Below are positions 8,147-17,035 of a stretch of 64,000 bases of DNA, piece by piece. This DNA comes from Burkholderia cepacia ATCC 25416. GTDB lineage: Bacteria; Pseudomonadota; Gammaproteobacteria; Burkholderiales; Burkholderiaceae. Positions within the stretch are counted from its first letter, which is position 1. Each line of letters begins with the position of its first letter. Under the pieces are notes generated by a model. It was not told the origin of the DNA. It saw only the letters and a program-made list of their open reading frames with translations, and made no database searches. Position numbers and translations under genes: made by a program. Location: NCBI RefSeq assembly GCF_001411495.1, contig NZ_CP012981.1, positions 2,480,001 to 2,544,000 of the forward strand, in the 5' to 3' direction.

Positions 8147-8863
8147 TCAGAACCACCCGAGCCATCGATAGACGTGGAACTGCGCGATGCCGACCAGTTC
8201 ATGCAGCGCCTGTTCGGCGTTGGCTAGGTTGCGCCAGCGCGGCAGCCAGCCCGTTTGCGCGCGCCGGCGATTCGCATAAACGGGCTGCGGGTCGATCCCG
8301 AAGTGGCGGAAATCGAGCAATGCGCGGCGCATCTGATATGACGAAGTGACGAGAATGCGCGCGTCGTCATGCTGTGAGCGTAGTATAGGCGCAGTGAATT
8401 TCGCGTTTTCGTAGGTTGTGCGGCTATCTGGTTCCAGAACGAGGTCCGCGGGAGCAATGCCTTCCGCGACGAGCTGGCGTCCGTAGACGGCCGCTTCGGT
8501 TGCTCCGTGATGCTGCGGGTCGCCGCCCGACATCACCACGGTGCAGTGTGCGGCCTGCTGCCGGCACGCGTGGTAGAGCGCCGCGACCTTGTGGATGCGG
8601 GCGGCTCCGTCAGGCGGGGGCTGCAGCCCGGCGTCGGTGCGCCGTGTTCCGGCGCCGATGAGAATCAGTGTGGTCCGCCCATGCATGTCCGGGTGCTCGA
8701 CAGGTACGACTCCCGCCTCGGTCCACGCGATCAGCGGCGCGGTGAGCCAGCCTGTCGCGAGCAGCCAGAACAGCGCAGCGGCGGCCATCGAGATGATTTG
8801 CCGCCGCTTGCGGCAGAGCATGAAACAGATGAAGAGAAGTACAAATGAATCGAACAGAATCAA
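8147..8863 (-). CDS. YdcF/DUF218 family inner-membrane protein
   Basis: About 238 residues if TTG at 8863 is the start; the frame is open to 8992, but that extra part looks like non-coding Arg/His-rich sequence, and ATG at 8821 is another option. None has a good ribosome site. Two membrane segments (LILFDSFVLLFICFML and AAAALFWLLATGWLTAPLI) precede a soluble DUF218 domain. Its family marks are LILIGAGT, VVMSGGDPQ, a D-S-R-T-T-Y-E-N-A motif (residues near 155) and ILVTSSYQMRRALLDF. Relatives include YdcF and the envelope proteins ElyC/SanA, linked to cell-envelope biogenesis and vancomycin tolerance. Confidence 0.82.
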   Translation of the reverse strand: MILFDSFVLLFICFMLCRKRRQIISMAAAALFWLLATGWLTAPLIAWTEAGVVPVEHPDMHGRTTLILIGAGTRRTDAGLQPPPDGAARIHKVAALYHACRQQAAHCTVVMSGGDPQHHGATEAAVYGRQLVAEGIAPADLVLEPDSRTTYENAKFTAPILRSQHDDARILVTSSYQMRRALLDFRHFGIDPQPVYANRRRAQTGWLPRWRNLANAEQALHELVGIAQFHVYRWLGWF

Positions 8864-9020
8864 TTTGATTGGGGTATGGTGTCTTTTTATGGACGGCTGA
8901 CGATCCAGCCCTGACGCGACGCCGAACGTCGGCCTCCAGAATCGGTGGCGGTATCGGTGGGTGGAGACCCCGCCCGGCGCGCCGCTTCGCATTGTCGCTG
9001 CACTTTAAGAAAGAATCGAG

Positions 9021-9338
9021 ATGGCCACGTATTCCAACGAAGCGGTGCTCGACGCATTGAGACGAGTGCAGTACCGCCAGGTACCGTGGGCGCGCCGCCC
9101 GGGCGTGTTCGAGTATCTCCGTTCGCTTGGGCTGATGGACACGGTCAGGCAGAAAACCGTTGCCCCCGCGCCGGGCTTTCACGCACCGGTCGACATTGCC
9201 GTGCTGACCGAAAGCGGCCGAGCCGAGTTCTCGCGCCTCGAGCGCGACGAGAAATTACTTTCCTGGGCCGATCGCCGCATGGCCGACTACGCATTGAGCG
9301 AAGCGAGTGCCGTGGCGATTCTCGAAAGCCGCCTGTAG
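9021..9338 (+). CDS. Conserved small protein, function unknown
   Basis: 105 residues without signal or membrane segment. ATG at 9021 follows AAGAAAGAATCGAG. The first 40 residues (EAVLDALRRVQYRQVPWARRPGVFEYLRSLGL) look like a helical or winged-helix-like module, and the rest has LTESGRAEFSRLERDEKLL, which resembles the third helix and wing of MarR/PadR-like domains. I cannot assign it to a family. It is divergent from the YdcF-like gene, sharing a 157-base upstream region. Confidence 0.65.
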   Translation: MATYSNEAVLDALRRVQYRQVPWARRPGVFEYLRSLGLMDTVRQKTVAPAPGFHAPVDIAVLTESGRAEFSRLERDEKLLSWADRRMADYALSEASAVAILESRL

Positions 9339-9383
9339 CGGCCGATCATTTCTCCGCACGCAACGCCGAGCGGCAGGCGATGC

Positions 9384-9414
9384 AAAAAAAAGCCCGTATC
9401 GCGAGGATACGGGC
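9384..9414 (-). terminator. Intrinsic terminator, minus strand
   Basis: GCCCGTATC-GCGAG-GATACGGGC with an eight-base A run on its plus-strand left side (U run in minus-sense RNA). It would end transcription of the 9532-9783 gene. Confidence 0.75.
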
Positions 9415-9531
9415 GTACCGGATACTTTTGCTGTTGCCACGCTGTGCTCATGGCAACGTTGTGACTCGCCGCATGCGGCGCAGTTCCCGGCAGCGGGCAT
9501 TTTCTTTGGTGAAATCCTGAAATTGGCAGGA

Positions 9532-9783
9532 CTACGGATGACGCGGTACGTCCGACGGCTGCGAGCCGATGCGCGCTCGCGCATTGCTGGCGATGTCGCC
9601 GCGCAGGTCGCCGCGCGGCACGGTCTGCCGGCCGGACGCGTTAGCGGAGGGTGGCTGGCGGAGCGTGTTCCGGTGATCCTGCTGGCGATGGGGCGGCTTC
9701 GCGCGATCGTCGGCGCGGGCTGGAGCGGACAACGCCAGGGAAATGACAATGCCGCATGCAACGAGCAGTGACATTGGTTTCAT
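9532..9783 (-). CDS. Small exported basic protein
   Basis: 83 residues. ATG at 9783 follows GAGGGGAG. A signal peptide (MKPMSLLVACGIVISLALSAPARA) is clear, with cleavage after A-R-A. The mature part is short, hydrophilic and rich in Arg, Pro, Gln and Asn, without cysteines, and is probably disordered. No family is recognised. A minus-strand terminator follows, so this is probably a single-gene unit. Confidence 0.65.
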   Translation of the reverse strand: MKPMSLLVACGIVISLALSAPARADDRAKPPHRQQDHRNTLRQPPSANASGRQTVPRGDLRGDIASNARARIGSQPSDVPRHP

Positions 9784-9977
9784 GGCGGGGCTCCCCTCAA
9801 GCCACGCGGCTTGTTGATATGTCGCTAAGGTAAGCGCGGGAGTGCAGGCTTGCTGTAAATATTGGTAAATAGATGTATCGCGCCACGACAACGGTAATCG
9901 ACGGCACCGCAGGCGTCGCGAACAGATCGAGTTGCGGAAAGAAACCGGGCGGCCGAAGCCGCCCGATCGAGCATTCG

Positions 9978-10379
9978 TTACGCCATTTTGACGGGCGCGC
10001 GCCAGGATTCCGGATTGGTCCAGAAGGCGCCGCGCAGCCGGTCGCGGCTCGGCGGGGCGGGCGGCTTCGCAGCACTCGCGCCGATGCGCCCGCGCAGGGA
10101 GATCTGCCGGCCGCTCGTGCCGAGTCGCTTCACGATTTCGGCGAGCGTGCCGTCTGCCTGCCATTCGTCGAAGCGGCGGCGGCAAGTCGGCGGCGACGGA
10201 TAGCGGCCTGGCAGCTTCGACCAGCCTTCGCCCGTCGACAGCACCCACAGCACGGCGTTCACCACCGAGCGGGCTTCCACGCGGGGGCGGCCGCGCCGCT
10301 CACTCCGTGCGGGTTCCGAGCAAAACAGACCTTCGACCAGCGCCCACTCGTTATCTCTCAAATCGTCGAACAGCATCAT
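9978..10379 (-). CDS. Stand-alone IS402-like transposase N-terminal domain (DUF4096) protein
   Basis: 133 residues. Residues 1-85 are the DUF4096 (IS5-family transposase N-terminal) module: LRDNEWALVEGLF, RRGRPRVEARSVVNAVLWVLSTG, W-x-x-L-P-x-R-Y-P, CRRRFDEWQADGTL. The catalytic DDE domain that should follow is absent; a unique basic C-terminus of about 45 residues replaces it. No terminal inverted repeats or target duplications are visible. The protein is therefore either a decayed insertion sequence or, more likely, a domesticated DNA-binding protein, because it has a clean start (GAGGTGAGG upstream) and a paralogue of matching architecture at 37602. Two adjacent ATG codons (10379, 10376) can start it. 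Confidence 0.75.
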   Translation of the reverse strand: MMLFDDLRDNEWALVEGLFCSEPARSERRGRPRVEARSVVNAVLWVLSTGEGWSKLPGRYPSPPTCRRRFDEWQADGTLAEIVKRLGTSGRQISLRGRIGASAAKPPAPPSRDRLRGAFWTNPESWRAPVKMA

Positions 10380-10806
10380 GTCCTCACCTCAGCGAAGCTA
10401 ACTCCGGTGCGCTGCCCTGCGCCGCGCACTCTTCAAGCACTCGATCGTCGAGTGCCGGGTGGGGGCGTCCGGTTGGCCGGCAGCGGCGTTTCTGCTCTTC
10501 CGTCCGACGAAACCTGCGCCCTGTGCGCCAGGTGATGCACGAAGCGTGCCATGTCGGAGGTAATTCCCTCGAGAGCCGCTTGGCAGCGAGCTAACGGCTA
10601 AGTCAGCTAGGGGCGTATAAGACGCCAAAATAACCCGCCAGCAAATCGGGACAATCACCAATCTTGTGCAGTTCGCCCGCACCGCGTGCGTTCGCGTAGG
10701 TATTGCACCGCAGCGAAACATGGGGGCAGATGCCTGATTCGCACGTCGACGCCGGATTCGCGCATTAAAATCGTGCATCGATATCGACGATTGATGAGGT
10801 CAGGAA
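10380..10806. other. 427-base divergent intergenic region
   Basis: This lies between the DUF4096 gene (minus) and the LysR gene (plus). It is AT-richer near 10600-10680. A minus-strand frame at 10398-10778 exists but has unconvincing composition and no ribosome site. LysR-type boxes (T-N11-A) could be here, but I see no specific pair. Confidence 0.4.
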
Positions 10807-11709
10807 ATGAACGTCACGCTGCGCCAGCTTCGCGTCTTCATCGAGGTAGCGCGGCTCAGTAGCTTCAGTCGCGCGGGCGACGAAATCGGGCTCACGCAGT
10901 CCGCGGTCAGCCGCTGCGTGCGCGAGCTCGAGGCCGAGCTCGGGTTGAAGCTGATCGACCGCACGACGCGCGACGTGCAGCTGACCGATGTCGGCGCGAA
11001 CCTGATCGCGAGTGTGTCTCGTCTGCTCGACGATCTCGACGACACGCTGCGCGAGATTCGCGAAATCGGCGAGCAGCGCCGGGGTCGCGTGATCGTCGCG
11101 GCCAGCCCGACGATTGCATGCCGGCTGATGCCGCGCGTGGTTGCGTCGTGTGAGCGCCAGTTCCCGTTCGTGACGCTGGGCTTGCGCGACGACGTGCAGA
11201 GCGATGTGTTGCGCAAGGTGAAGTCGAGCGAGGTCGATTTCGGCGTCGTGATCGGGCCGCTCACGGTTGGCGATCTCGTCTGCGAACCGCTGATGACCGA
11301 TTCGTTCTGCCTTGTCGCGCGCGCCGACCATCCGCTCGCGGCGCGCGCCGAGGTGCCCTGGACGGCGCTGGACGGCGAGCGCCTCGTGCTCCTCGATCAT
11401 GCGTCGGGAAGCCGGCCGCTGATCGATGCCGCGCTGGCCACCCATCGTGTCAACGCGACGGTCATGCAGGAGCTCGGGCATTCGGCGACCGTGTTCGGCC
11501 TCGTCGAGGCCGGCGTCGGTGTGAGTGTGCAGCCGTGGCTCTCGCTGCCGCTGCCGGCCGGCTCGACGCTCGTTGCGCGGCCGCTCACGCCGCGCACCGA
11601 ACGCACGGTCGAGCTGGTGCGCCGCCGCGACAGGTCGTTGTCGCCTGCCGCTCAGGCGATCTGGGAGCTTGTGCGGCAGATGCCGGCGAGGGCGGAGGAC
11701 CTCGACTGA
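10807..11709 (+). CDS. LysR-family transcriptional regulator
   Basis: 300 residues, the standard LTTR length. The N-terminal helix-turn-helix is typical: LRQLRVFIEVARLSSFSRAGDEIGLTQSAVSRCVRELEAELG with L-x-x-T-x-x-x-x-L following (RTTRDVQLTDVGANL). The C-terminal periplasmic-binding-protein-like domain begins around residue 90 (GRVIVAASPTIACRLMP). The effector is unknown. ATG at 10807 follows GAGGTCAGGA. The next gene, 75 bases downstream in the same direction, is an aminotransferase, so the two may form a transcription unit, with an amino-acid-like effector as a guess. Confidence 0.93.
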   Translation: MNVTLRQLRVFIEVARLSSFSRAGDEIGLTQSAVSRCVRELEAELGLKLIDRTTRDVQLTDVGANLIASVSRLLDDLDDTLREIREIGEQRRGRVIVAASPTIACRLMPRVVASCERQFPFVTLGLRDDVQSDVLRKVKSSEVDFGVVIGPLTVGDLVCEPLMTDSFCLVARADHPLAARAEVPWTALDGERLVLLDHASGSRPLIDAALATHRVNATVMQELGHSATVFGLVEAGVGVSVQPWLSLPLPAGSTLVARPLTPRTERTVELVRRRDRSLSPAAQAIWELVRQMPARAEDLD

Positions 11710-11783
11710 CGCGCGCCGACGTGCGTCGGTCCGGCTTGGGGCCGGTACACTACGCGGATCGTGTTCCTCGACGGTGGTGCTCG

Positions 11784-12986
11784 ATGGCGCATTCTGCTGG
11801 TTCTCTTTCGGTGTCCGGCGCGCTGGCGGCGCGCGATGTGGTGCACGCGTTGCGTCCGTCGCTGATCCGGGAAGTGGCAAACGCCGGCTTCGGCGTGCCG
11901 GACATGCTGCCGTTCTGGTTCGGCGAATCCGATCGCGTGACGCCGGACTTCATTCGCGACGCCGCGGCGGCGGCGCTGCGCGACGGCGAAACCTTCTACA
12001 CGCACAACCTCGGTACCGCGCCGTTGCGCGACGCGATCGCGGCCTACGTCAGCGCCCGTCACGGTGCGACGGCGGCCGACACCGTGGCCGTGACGAGTTC
12101 GGGTGTGAGTGCGCTGATGCTGGCCGCGCAGCTGCTGGTCGGTCCGGGCGAGCGCGTCGTCGCGGTCACGCCACTGTGGCCGAATCTCGTCGAGATTCCG
12201 AAGATTCTTGGGGCGCGGGTCGAATGTGTGCCACTCGGCTATGGCGAGGCAGGCTGGCAGCTCGAGATCGGGCGGCTGCTTGCGGCGCTGACACCCGATA
12301 CGCGGATGCTGCTGATCAACTCGCCGAACAATCCGACCGGCTGGACGATGTCGCGTGACGACCAGCGGGCCGTGCTCGCCCATTGCCGCCGCCACGGCAT
12401 CTGGCTGGTTGCCGACGAGGTGTACGAGCGGCTCGCGTTCGGCGCGGACGGCGCGCCGTCGTTCCTCGACATCGCGTCGCGCGAAGAGCGGGTCGTTGTC
12501 GTGAATTCGTTTTCGAAAGCGTGGGCGATGACGGGCTGGCGCCTGGGATGGCTCATTGCGCCGGCAGCGGTGATGGGCGACCTGTCGAAGCTCGTCGAAT
12601 ACAACACGTCGTGCGCGCCGGGTTTCGTGCAGGCCGCGGGTGAGGTCGCACTGCGCGATGGCGAGCCGTTCGTGCGGTCGTTCGTCGCTGCGCTGCGTGA
12701 CGCGCGCGATCACCTGGTTGCCGCGCTGCGCACGCTGCCGGGCGTCGAGGTGCCGCCGCCACCGGGCGCGATGTACTTGTTCCTGCGCCTGCCGGGCGCG
12801 GCCGACAGTCTGGCGTTCTGCAAGACGCTGGTGCGTGAAGCAGGGCTCGGCCTTGCGCCCGGGCGTGCATTCGGTCCGGAAGGCGAAGGGTTCGTGCGCT
12901 GGTGCTACGCATGCGATCCGGCACGACTCGACGCGGGCGTCGAGCGGTTGCGCAGCTTCCTCGCGCGCGGAGCGGCCACCCGCTGA
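11784..12986 (+). CDS. PLP-dependent class I/II aminotransferase
   Basis: 400 residues, the usual fold-type I size. Marks: PFWFGESD near the N-terminus, YTHNLGTAPLRDAIAAY, the cofactor Asn/Asp motifs NSPNNPTGW and VADEVYERL, the Schiff-base lysine in SFSKAWAMTGWRLGW (near residue 240), and the C-terminal Arg region FVRWCYACDP. It resembles aspartate/aromatic or glutamine-type aminotransferases of the AspC/DapL-like group; substrate specificity cannot be read from the sequence. ATG at 11784 has a weak GGTGG upstream, and no alternative start is better. Confidence 0.9.
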   Translation: MAHSAGSLSVSGALAARDVVHALRPSLIREVANAGFGVPDMLPFWFGESDRVTPDFIRDAAAAALRDGETFYTHNLGTAPLRDAIAAYVSARHGATAADTVAVTSSGVSALMLAAQLLVGPGERVVAVTPLWPNLVEIPKILGARVECVPLGYGEAGWQLEIGRLLAALTPDTRMLLINSPNNPTGWTMSRDDQRAVLAHCRRHGIWLVADEVYERLAFGADGAPSFLDIASREERVVVVNSFSKAWAMTGWRLGWLIAPAAVMGDLSKLVEYNTSCAPGFVQAAGEVALRDGEPFVRSFVAALRDARDHLVAALRTLPGVEVPPPPGAMYLFLRLPGAADSLAFCKTLVREAGLGLAPGRAFGPEGEGFVRWCYACDPARLDAGVERLRSFLARGAATR

Positions 12987-13258
12987 AGCGGGGCCGGAGC
13001 GGATTCGGCGCGCTGGCGGCAGCCGGTTCGGCTCATCTTTACGCACCGGGCAATTTTGCGTAATATGGCGCTCAGTCACGCGGTTCCGTCGTTGAGCCGT
13101 GCTGTTCCGTCCGGTTTGGGCCTGACCTGAAGTTGGTTCGCCGCCCCCGGTTCGTGCTCCCATCAATATGACCGATCAGAATCGGGCGAGCGCGTCTTCC
13201 GTTCCTTTCGTCTGTTTGTTGATCCGGTTCGTTTGACCACAGGGTCTGGCCTAGCTGC

Positions 13259-14290
13259 ATGAATACCCAAGAGGCGAAGATCGTCCTCGAGACTGCTTTG
13301 ATCTGCGCGCAGGAACCGCTGAAGCTCGGCGATTTGCGCAAGCTCTTTGCCGACGGCGTGTCGGCTGACACGGTCCGCACGTTGCTCGAAGATCTGAAAC
13401 AGGATTGGTCCGGCCGCGGCGTCGAACTGGTGGCGCTGGCGACCGGATGGCGCTTTCAGAGCAAGCCGGCGATGCGTCACTATCTGGATCGCCTGCATCC
13501 CGAGAAGCCGCCGAAATATTCGCGCGCGGTGCTCGAGACGCTCGCGATCATCGCGTACCGGCAACCCGTCACGCGTGGCGACATCGAAGAGATTCGCGGT
13601 GTCACGGTCAATACGCAGGTGGTCAAGCAACTCGAGGATCGCGGCTGGATCGAAGTGATCGGTCATCGTGACGTGCCGGGGCGCCCGGCGCTGTATGCGA
13701 CGACCAAGCAGTTTCTCGACGACCTCGGCCTGAAGGCGCTCGATGATCTGCCGGCGCTCGAAGAGCCGGCCGCGAACATCGAGGCTGCGCTGCTGGCGCA
13801 GCAGGCGATGGATTTCGACGGAGACATGTCGATTGCCGACGACGCAGCGGGCGACGCGTCGCAGGCGGGCGAGGCATCCGCCGGCCAGCCGGCGGGATTG
13901 CCGGGCGATTCCGCGGCGGACGTCGTGCCGACGCAGGAAATCGCGAGCCGCGATACGCTCGAAGCTGATCGCGGGCAAGCGGAACAACTGGAACAGGCTG
14001 GCGCCGAAGTAGTGCCGGCCGGTGTGCAGCCCGAGCCGCTGCGCGCGGATTGGAGCGAGGAAGATCGCAAGCCGGCCGCCGAAGCGGTTGCCGGAGACGG
14101 AACGGAAGCGGCCAGCGACATGCCCGGCGAGGCTGGTCAGGCCGACGCCTCCCGTTCCCGTCCCGCGGACGGCGAGATGCTGGACGACACGTCCGACAGT
14201 CTCGCCGATGCCGTACGAAGCGCCAGTGCACCCATCGGTGTCGACGCGCTGCCGGACGACGAAGCAGAACCCGAACAGCGTCGCGCCTGA
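13259..14290 (+). CDS. scpB: Segregation and condensation protein B (ScpB)
   Basis: 343 residues. ScpB is the winged-helix (kite) subunit of the SMC-ScpAB condensin that compacts and segregates chromosomes. Residues 1-175 hold the two winged-helix domains ([73 protein letters not shown]). The following 165 residues are an acidic, Ala/Glu/Asp-rich, probably disordered extension, longer than in most ScpB (about 190-200 residues total). scpA is not adjacent; rluB follows after 60 bases, a common beta-proteobacterial order. The ribosome site at the chosen ATG is weak. Confidence 0.93.
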   Translation: MNTQEAKIVLETALICAQEPLKLGDLRKLFADGVSADTVRTLLEDLKQDWSGRGVELVALATGWRFQSKPAMRHYLDRLHPEKPPKYSRAVLETLAIIAYRQPVTRGDIEEIRGVTVNTQVVKQLEDRGWIEVIGHRDVPGRPALYATTKQFLDDLGLKALDDLPALEEPAANIEAALLAQQAMDFDGDMSIADDAAGDASQAGEASAGQPAGLPGDSAADVVPTQEIASRDTLEADRGQAEQLEQAGAEVVPAGVQPEPLRADWSEEDRKPAAEAVAGDGTEAASDMPGEAGQADASRSRPADGEMLDDTSDSLADAVRSASAPIGVDALPDDEAEPEQRRA

Positions 14291-14350
14291 ACGCGGCCAA
14301 CTTCTTGCCGCGCCCGCGCCGGGCGCGAGACCTGACATTTTGAGGTTGTT

Positions 14351-16117
14351 TTGACAGATATCCACGATATTGAATCGTCCGCGCCTGCCGTGCAGGCAGC
14401 GCGTGCCGACGATGCACCGGAGCAGGGCGCTCCGGCCGAGGGTGGCGACGAACGTCCCCGCCGCGGTCTGCGGCGAGGCCCGCGCAGCCTGATCGCGCGA
14501 CGTCGCGCGGCGGCCAAGTCGAAGGGCGCCGAAGGCGAGCCGCAGGGTGGCGAAGACGCTGACGCTCAGTCGGCCGAAGCCGCCGAAGCGCAGCAGCCGG
14601 CGCGTGCGCCGCGCAAGGAAGGCGCGGCCAAGGGCGGTCGCAAGCCGGCCGGCAAGCGCGAAAGCGCGGCCAAGGCCCAGGGCGGTCAGGGCGGCCAGGG
14701 CCGTCGCGGCGGCGCATCGAAGGCTGAAGGTGGTGCGGCGAAGACGGAAGGCGATGCGTCCCAGGACGAACTGTTCGCCTACGTGACGTCGCCGGCATTC
14801 GACGCCGACAATTCCGCGGGCGGTAGCGGCGTGCGTGCGCCGATGCTGCGTCGCGGCCGCAACCAGCCGGCGAACAAGCGCGTGCTGTCGCCGGACGACG
14901 ACGCGCCGAAGCTGCACAAGGTGCTGGCGGAAGCGGGCATGGGCTCGCGCCGTGAGATGGAAGAGCTGATCGTCGCCGGTCGCGTGTCGGTGAACGGCGA
15001 GCCCGCACACATCGGCCAGCGCATCATGCCGACCGACCAGGTGCGGATCAACGGCAAGCCGGTCAAGCGCAAGCTGCCGAACAAGCCGCCGCGGGTGCTG
15101 CTGTACCACAAGCCGACGGGCGAGATCGTCAGTCACGCGGATCCGGAAGGCCGTCCGTCGGTGTTCGACCGACTGCCGCCGATGAAGACGGCGAAGTGGC
15201 TCGCTGTCGGCCGCCTCGACTTCAATACCGAAGGTCTGCTGATGCTGACGACTTCGGGCGACCTCGCAAACCGCTTCATGCATCCGCGCTACAGCGTCGA
15301 GCGCGAATACGCGGTGCGCGTCGTCGGCGAGCTGGCCGAAGGCATGCGTCAGAAGCTGCTGCATGGTGTCGAGCTCGATGACGGCCCGGCAAACTTCCTG
15401 CGCATCCGCGACGGCGGCGGCGAGGGTACGAACCACTGGTATCACGTCGCGCTGGCCGAAGGCCGCAACCGCGAAGTGCGCCGGATGTTCGAGGCGGTCG
15501 GCCTGATGGTGAGCCGCCTGATCCGTACGCGTCACGGTCCGATTCCGCTGCCGCGCGGTCTGAAGCGCGGCCGCTGGGAGGAGCTCGACGACACGCAGGT
15601 GCGCAAGCTGATGGCGACCGTCGGCCTGAAGGCGCCGTCCGAGGAGAAGGGCAAGCGCGGCGGTGCCGGCCAGGCCGAGCGTCGCCAGCCCGATCCGATG
15701 CAGACATCGATGGGCTTCATCAGCCGCGAGCCGGTGCTGACGGCTCACGGGCAGCTGGATCAGCCGCGTCGCGGCGGCGGTCGGCGCGGCGGGCCGGGTT
15801 TGCCGGGCCTGAGCGGCTACGGCAGCCTGCCGGTTGCGCCGTCGGGTTACGGCAATCGTGCCGGCGGCGGCCGCGATGGCAACCGCGCGGGCGGTGGTCG
15901 CGACGGCAATCGAGCGGGTGGCGGCCGCGATGTCGACGGCAACCGTGCGTCGTACGGCGCAGGCCCCAAGCGCGAAGGCGCGGGCGCCAAGCGCGGCGGC
16001 AGCAAGGGTGGCGGCAATCGCAATCCGAACGGTAATCGGGCTGACGGCGCCGGCAACGGCGGCGGTCCGCGCGGCGGCGGCCAGCGTCAGCAGCGCAGTC
16101 GTACGCGCAGCCGCTAA
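14351..16117 (+). CDS. rluB: 23S rRNA pseudouridine(2605) synthase RluB with long low-complexity ends
   Basis: 588 residues, about twice the 290 of E. coli RluB. Translation probably starts at TTG 14351 with GAGG upstream. Residues 1-185 are disordered, rich in Ala, Arg, Gly, Gln and Glu. The core follows: an S4 domain ([32 protein letters not shown]) and the RsuA/RluB catalytic domain with [23 protein letters not shown], the catalytic Asp in [12 protein letters not shown], and [14 protein letters not shown]. The C-terminal 150 residues are Gly/Arg/Asn-rich with three near copies of RAGGGRDGN. Such tails may aid RNA binding or phase separation (inference). It lies 60 bases after scpB and is probably co-transcribed with it. 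Confidence 0.93.
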   Translation: MTDIHDIESSAPAVQAARADDAPEQGAPAEGGDERPRRGLRRGPRSLIARRRAAAKSKGAEGEPQGGEDADAQSAEAAEAQQPARAPRKEGAAKGGRKPAGKRESAAKAQGGQGGQGRRGGASKAEGGAAKTEGDASQDELFAYVTSPAFDADNSAGGSGVRAPMLRRGRNQPANKRVLSPDDDAPKLHKVLAEAGMGSRREMEELIVAGRVSVNGEPAHIGQRIMPTDQVRINGKPVKRKLPNKPPRVLLYHKPTGEIVSHADPEGRPSVFDRLPPMKTAKWLAVGRLDFNTEGLLMLTTSGDLANRFMHPRYSVEREYAVRVVGELAEGMRQKLLHGVELDDGPANFLRIRDGGGEGTNHWYHVALAEGRNREVRRMFEAVGLMVSRLIRTRHGPIPLPRGLKRGRWEELDDTQVRKLMATVGLKAPSEEKGKRGGAGQAERRQPDPMQTSMGFISREPVLTAHGQLDQPRRGGGRRGGPGLPGLSGYGSLPVAPSGYGNRAGGGRDGNRAGGGRDGNRAGGGRDVDGNRASYGAGPKREGAGAKRGGSKGGGNRNPNGNRADGAGNGGGPRGGGQRQQRSRTRSR

Positions 16118-16359
16118 ACACATATTGGCGCACGGCGGCGCAAAGCCGCCGGCGTGCCGGCCCGATCGGCATCCCGCCGATTTTGCCGGCACGGCGTATT
16201 GCGCCGATCGCTTTCGACTGTATATATATTGCGTGCCGCTGCGTCGCAGCCGGCATGACCGATCTCCGGCCTGGCAGGATGGTGCTGGCTGATCGGATAA
16301 CCCGATTTCGCATTTTTGGGTCGGTAAAGGCGGGCGACACGCTGCTTTTACCGGCTGGC

Positions 16360-16388
16360 TTGGCGTTTGCGCCAAAAATCGCTATAAT
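16360..16388 (+). promoter_or_regulatory. Strong sigma-70 promoter of the rimP-nusA-infB operon
   Basis: TTGGCG (16360-16365), a 17-base spacer, then a perfect TATAAT (16383-16388). Transcription would begin near 16395. Confidence 0.8.
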
Positions 16389-16448
16389 CGCGGAGTCGCT
16401 GGGCGTACGGATTCAATGTGCGGCTCAGGTGCGACCACCAGTAAGAAG

Positions 16449-16473
16449 ATGGGCGTTCCGCCCATTTTTTTTT
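16449..16473 (+). terminator. Leader terminator/attenuator upstream of rimP
   Basis: ATGGGCG-TTC-CGCCCAT followed by nine T. It lies about 55 bases after the predicted transcription start and 100 bases before rimP, so most transcripts could end here unless antitermination occurs. This fits autoregulation of an operon encoding NusA, which is inference. Confidence 0.85.
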
Positions 16474-16576
16474 GCTGAAACGGTTAGGCATCTCGGGTAG
16501 CGCTTCCTGCGCCGGCTAAGGCGCGCGCCCGCGGGTGAATTCGCGAGCGGCGGGCGCGAACACCTGAGAGGACACT

Positions 16577-17035
16577 GTGCAACTGACGGAACTGATAGAA
16601 ACCACGGTCACCGGGCTCGGTTACGAGCTGGTGGATCTCGAGCGCACTGGGCGCGGCATGCTTTGCATCTATATCGATCAGCCTGCCGGCATCTCGCTCG
16701 AAGATTGCGAAAAGGTCACGCGTCAGCTCCAGCACGTCTTGACGGTCGAAAACATCGATTACGAACGGCTCGAAGTCTCGTCCCCGGGGCTCGACCGCCC
16801 GTTGAAGAAGCTGGCCGACTTCGAGCGCTTCGCCGGCAGCGAAGTTTCCGTGACCTTGAAAAAGCCGCTGGACGGGCGCAAGACGTACCGGGGCATTCTG
16901 CACGCGCCGAATGGCGAAACGATCGGTTTGGAATTTGAGAGGAAGAAGGGCGAGGCGGCCATGCTGGATTTCACGCTGGCCGATATCGACAAAGCCCGCC
17001 TGATTCCGCAAGTTGACTTTAGGAGCCGCAAATAA
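16577..17035 (+). CDS. rimP: Ribosome maturation factor RimP
   Basis: 152 residues, standard length. RimP binds free 30S subunits and aids their maturation around ribosomal protein S12. Family marks are [38 protein letters not shown] in the N-terminal alpha/beta domain, the conserved [19 protein letters not shown], and the C-terminal Sm-like barrel ([27 protein letters not shown]). The alternative start code GTG (16577) is preceded by GAGAGGACACT. Its stop overlaps the nusA start by one base (TAATG), which indicates translational coupling. Confidence 0.95.
   Translation: MQLTELIETTVTGLGYELVDLERTGRGMLCIYIDQPAGISLEDCEKVTRQLQHVLTVENIDYERLEVSSPGLDRPLKKLADFERFAGSEVSVTLKKPLDGRKTYRGILHAPNGETIGLEFERKKGEAAMLDFTLADIDKARLIPQVDFRSRK

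Larger units (their letters stand above)
16118..16576 (+). other. 459-base rluB-rimP intergenic region with promoter and leader
   Basis: It contains a sigma-70 promoter (16360-16388), a short transcribed leader with a possible 20-codon ORF (16416-16478), an intrinsic terminator (16449-16473), and about 100 bases of further leader before rimP. The first 240 bases show no gene. Confidence 0.7.

Noticed and set aside
9978..10379. Active IS5-family insertion sequence
   Set aside because: No DDE domain, no inverted repeats and no target duplication are visible, so it is reported as a stand-alone domain gene.
10398..10778. Minus-strand 126-codon frame upstream of the LysR gene
   Set aside because: No ribosome site, Arg-rich composition and low strand bias; it fills a normal divergent promoter region.
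13163..16375. 1070-codon minus-strand open frame
   Set aside because: It spans scpB, rluB and an intergenic region antisense. Composition (Ala/Arg/His) is that of a shadow, and the sense genes are well conserved families.
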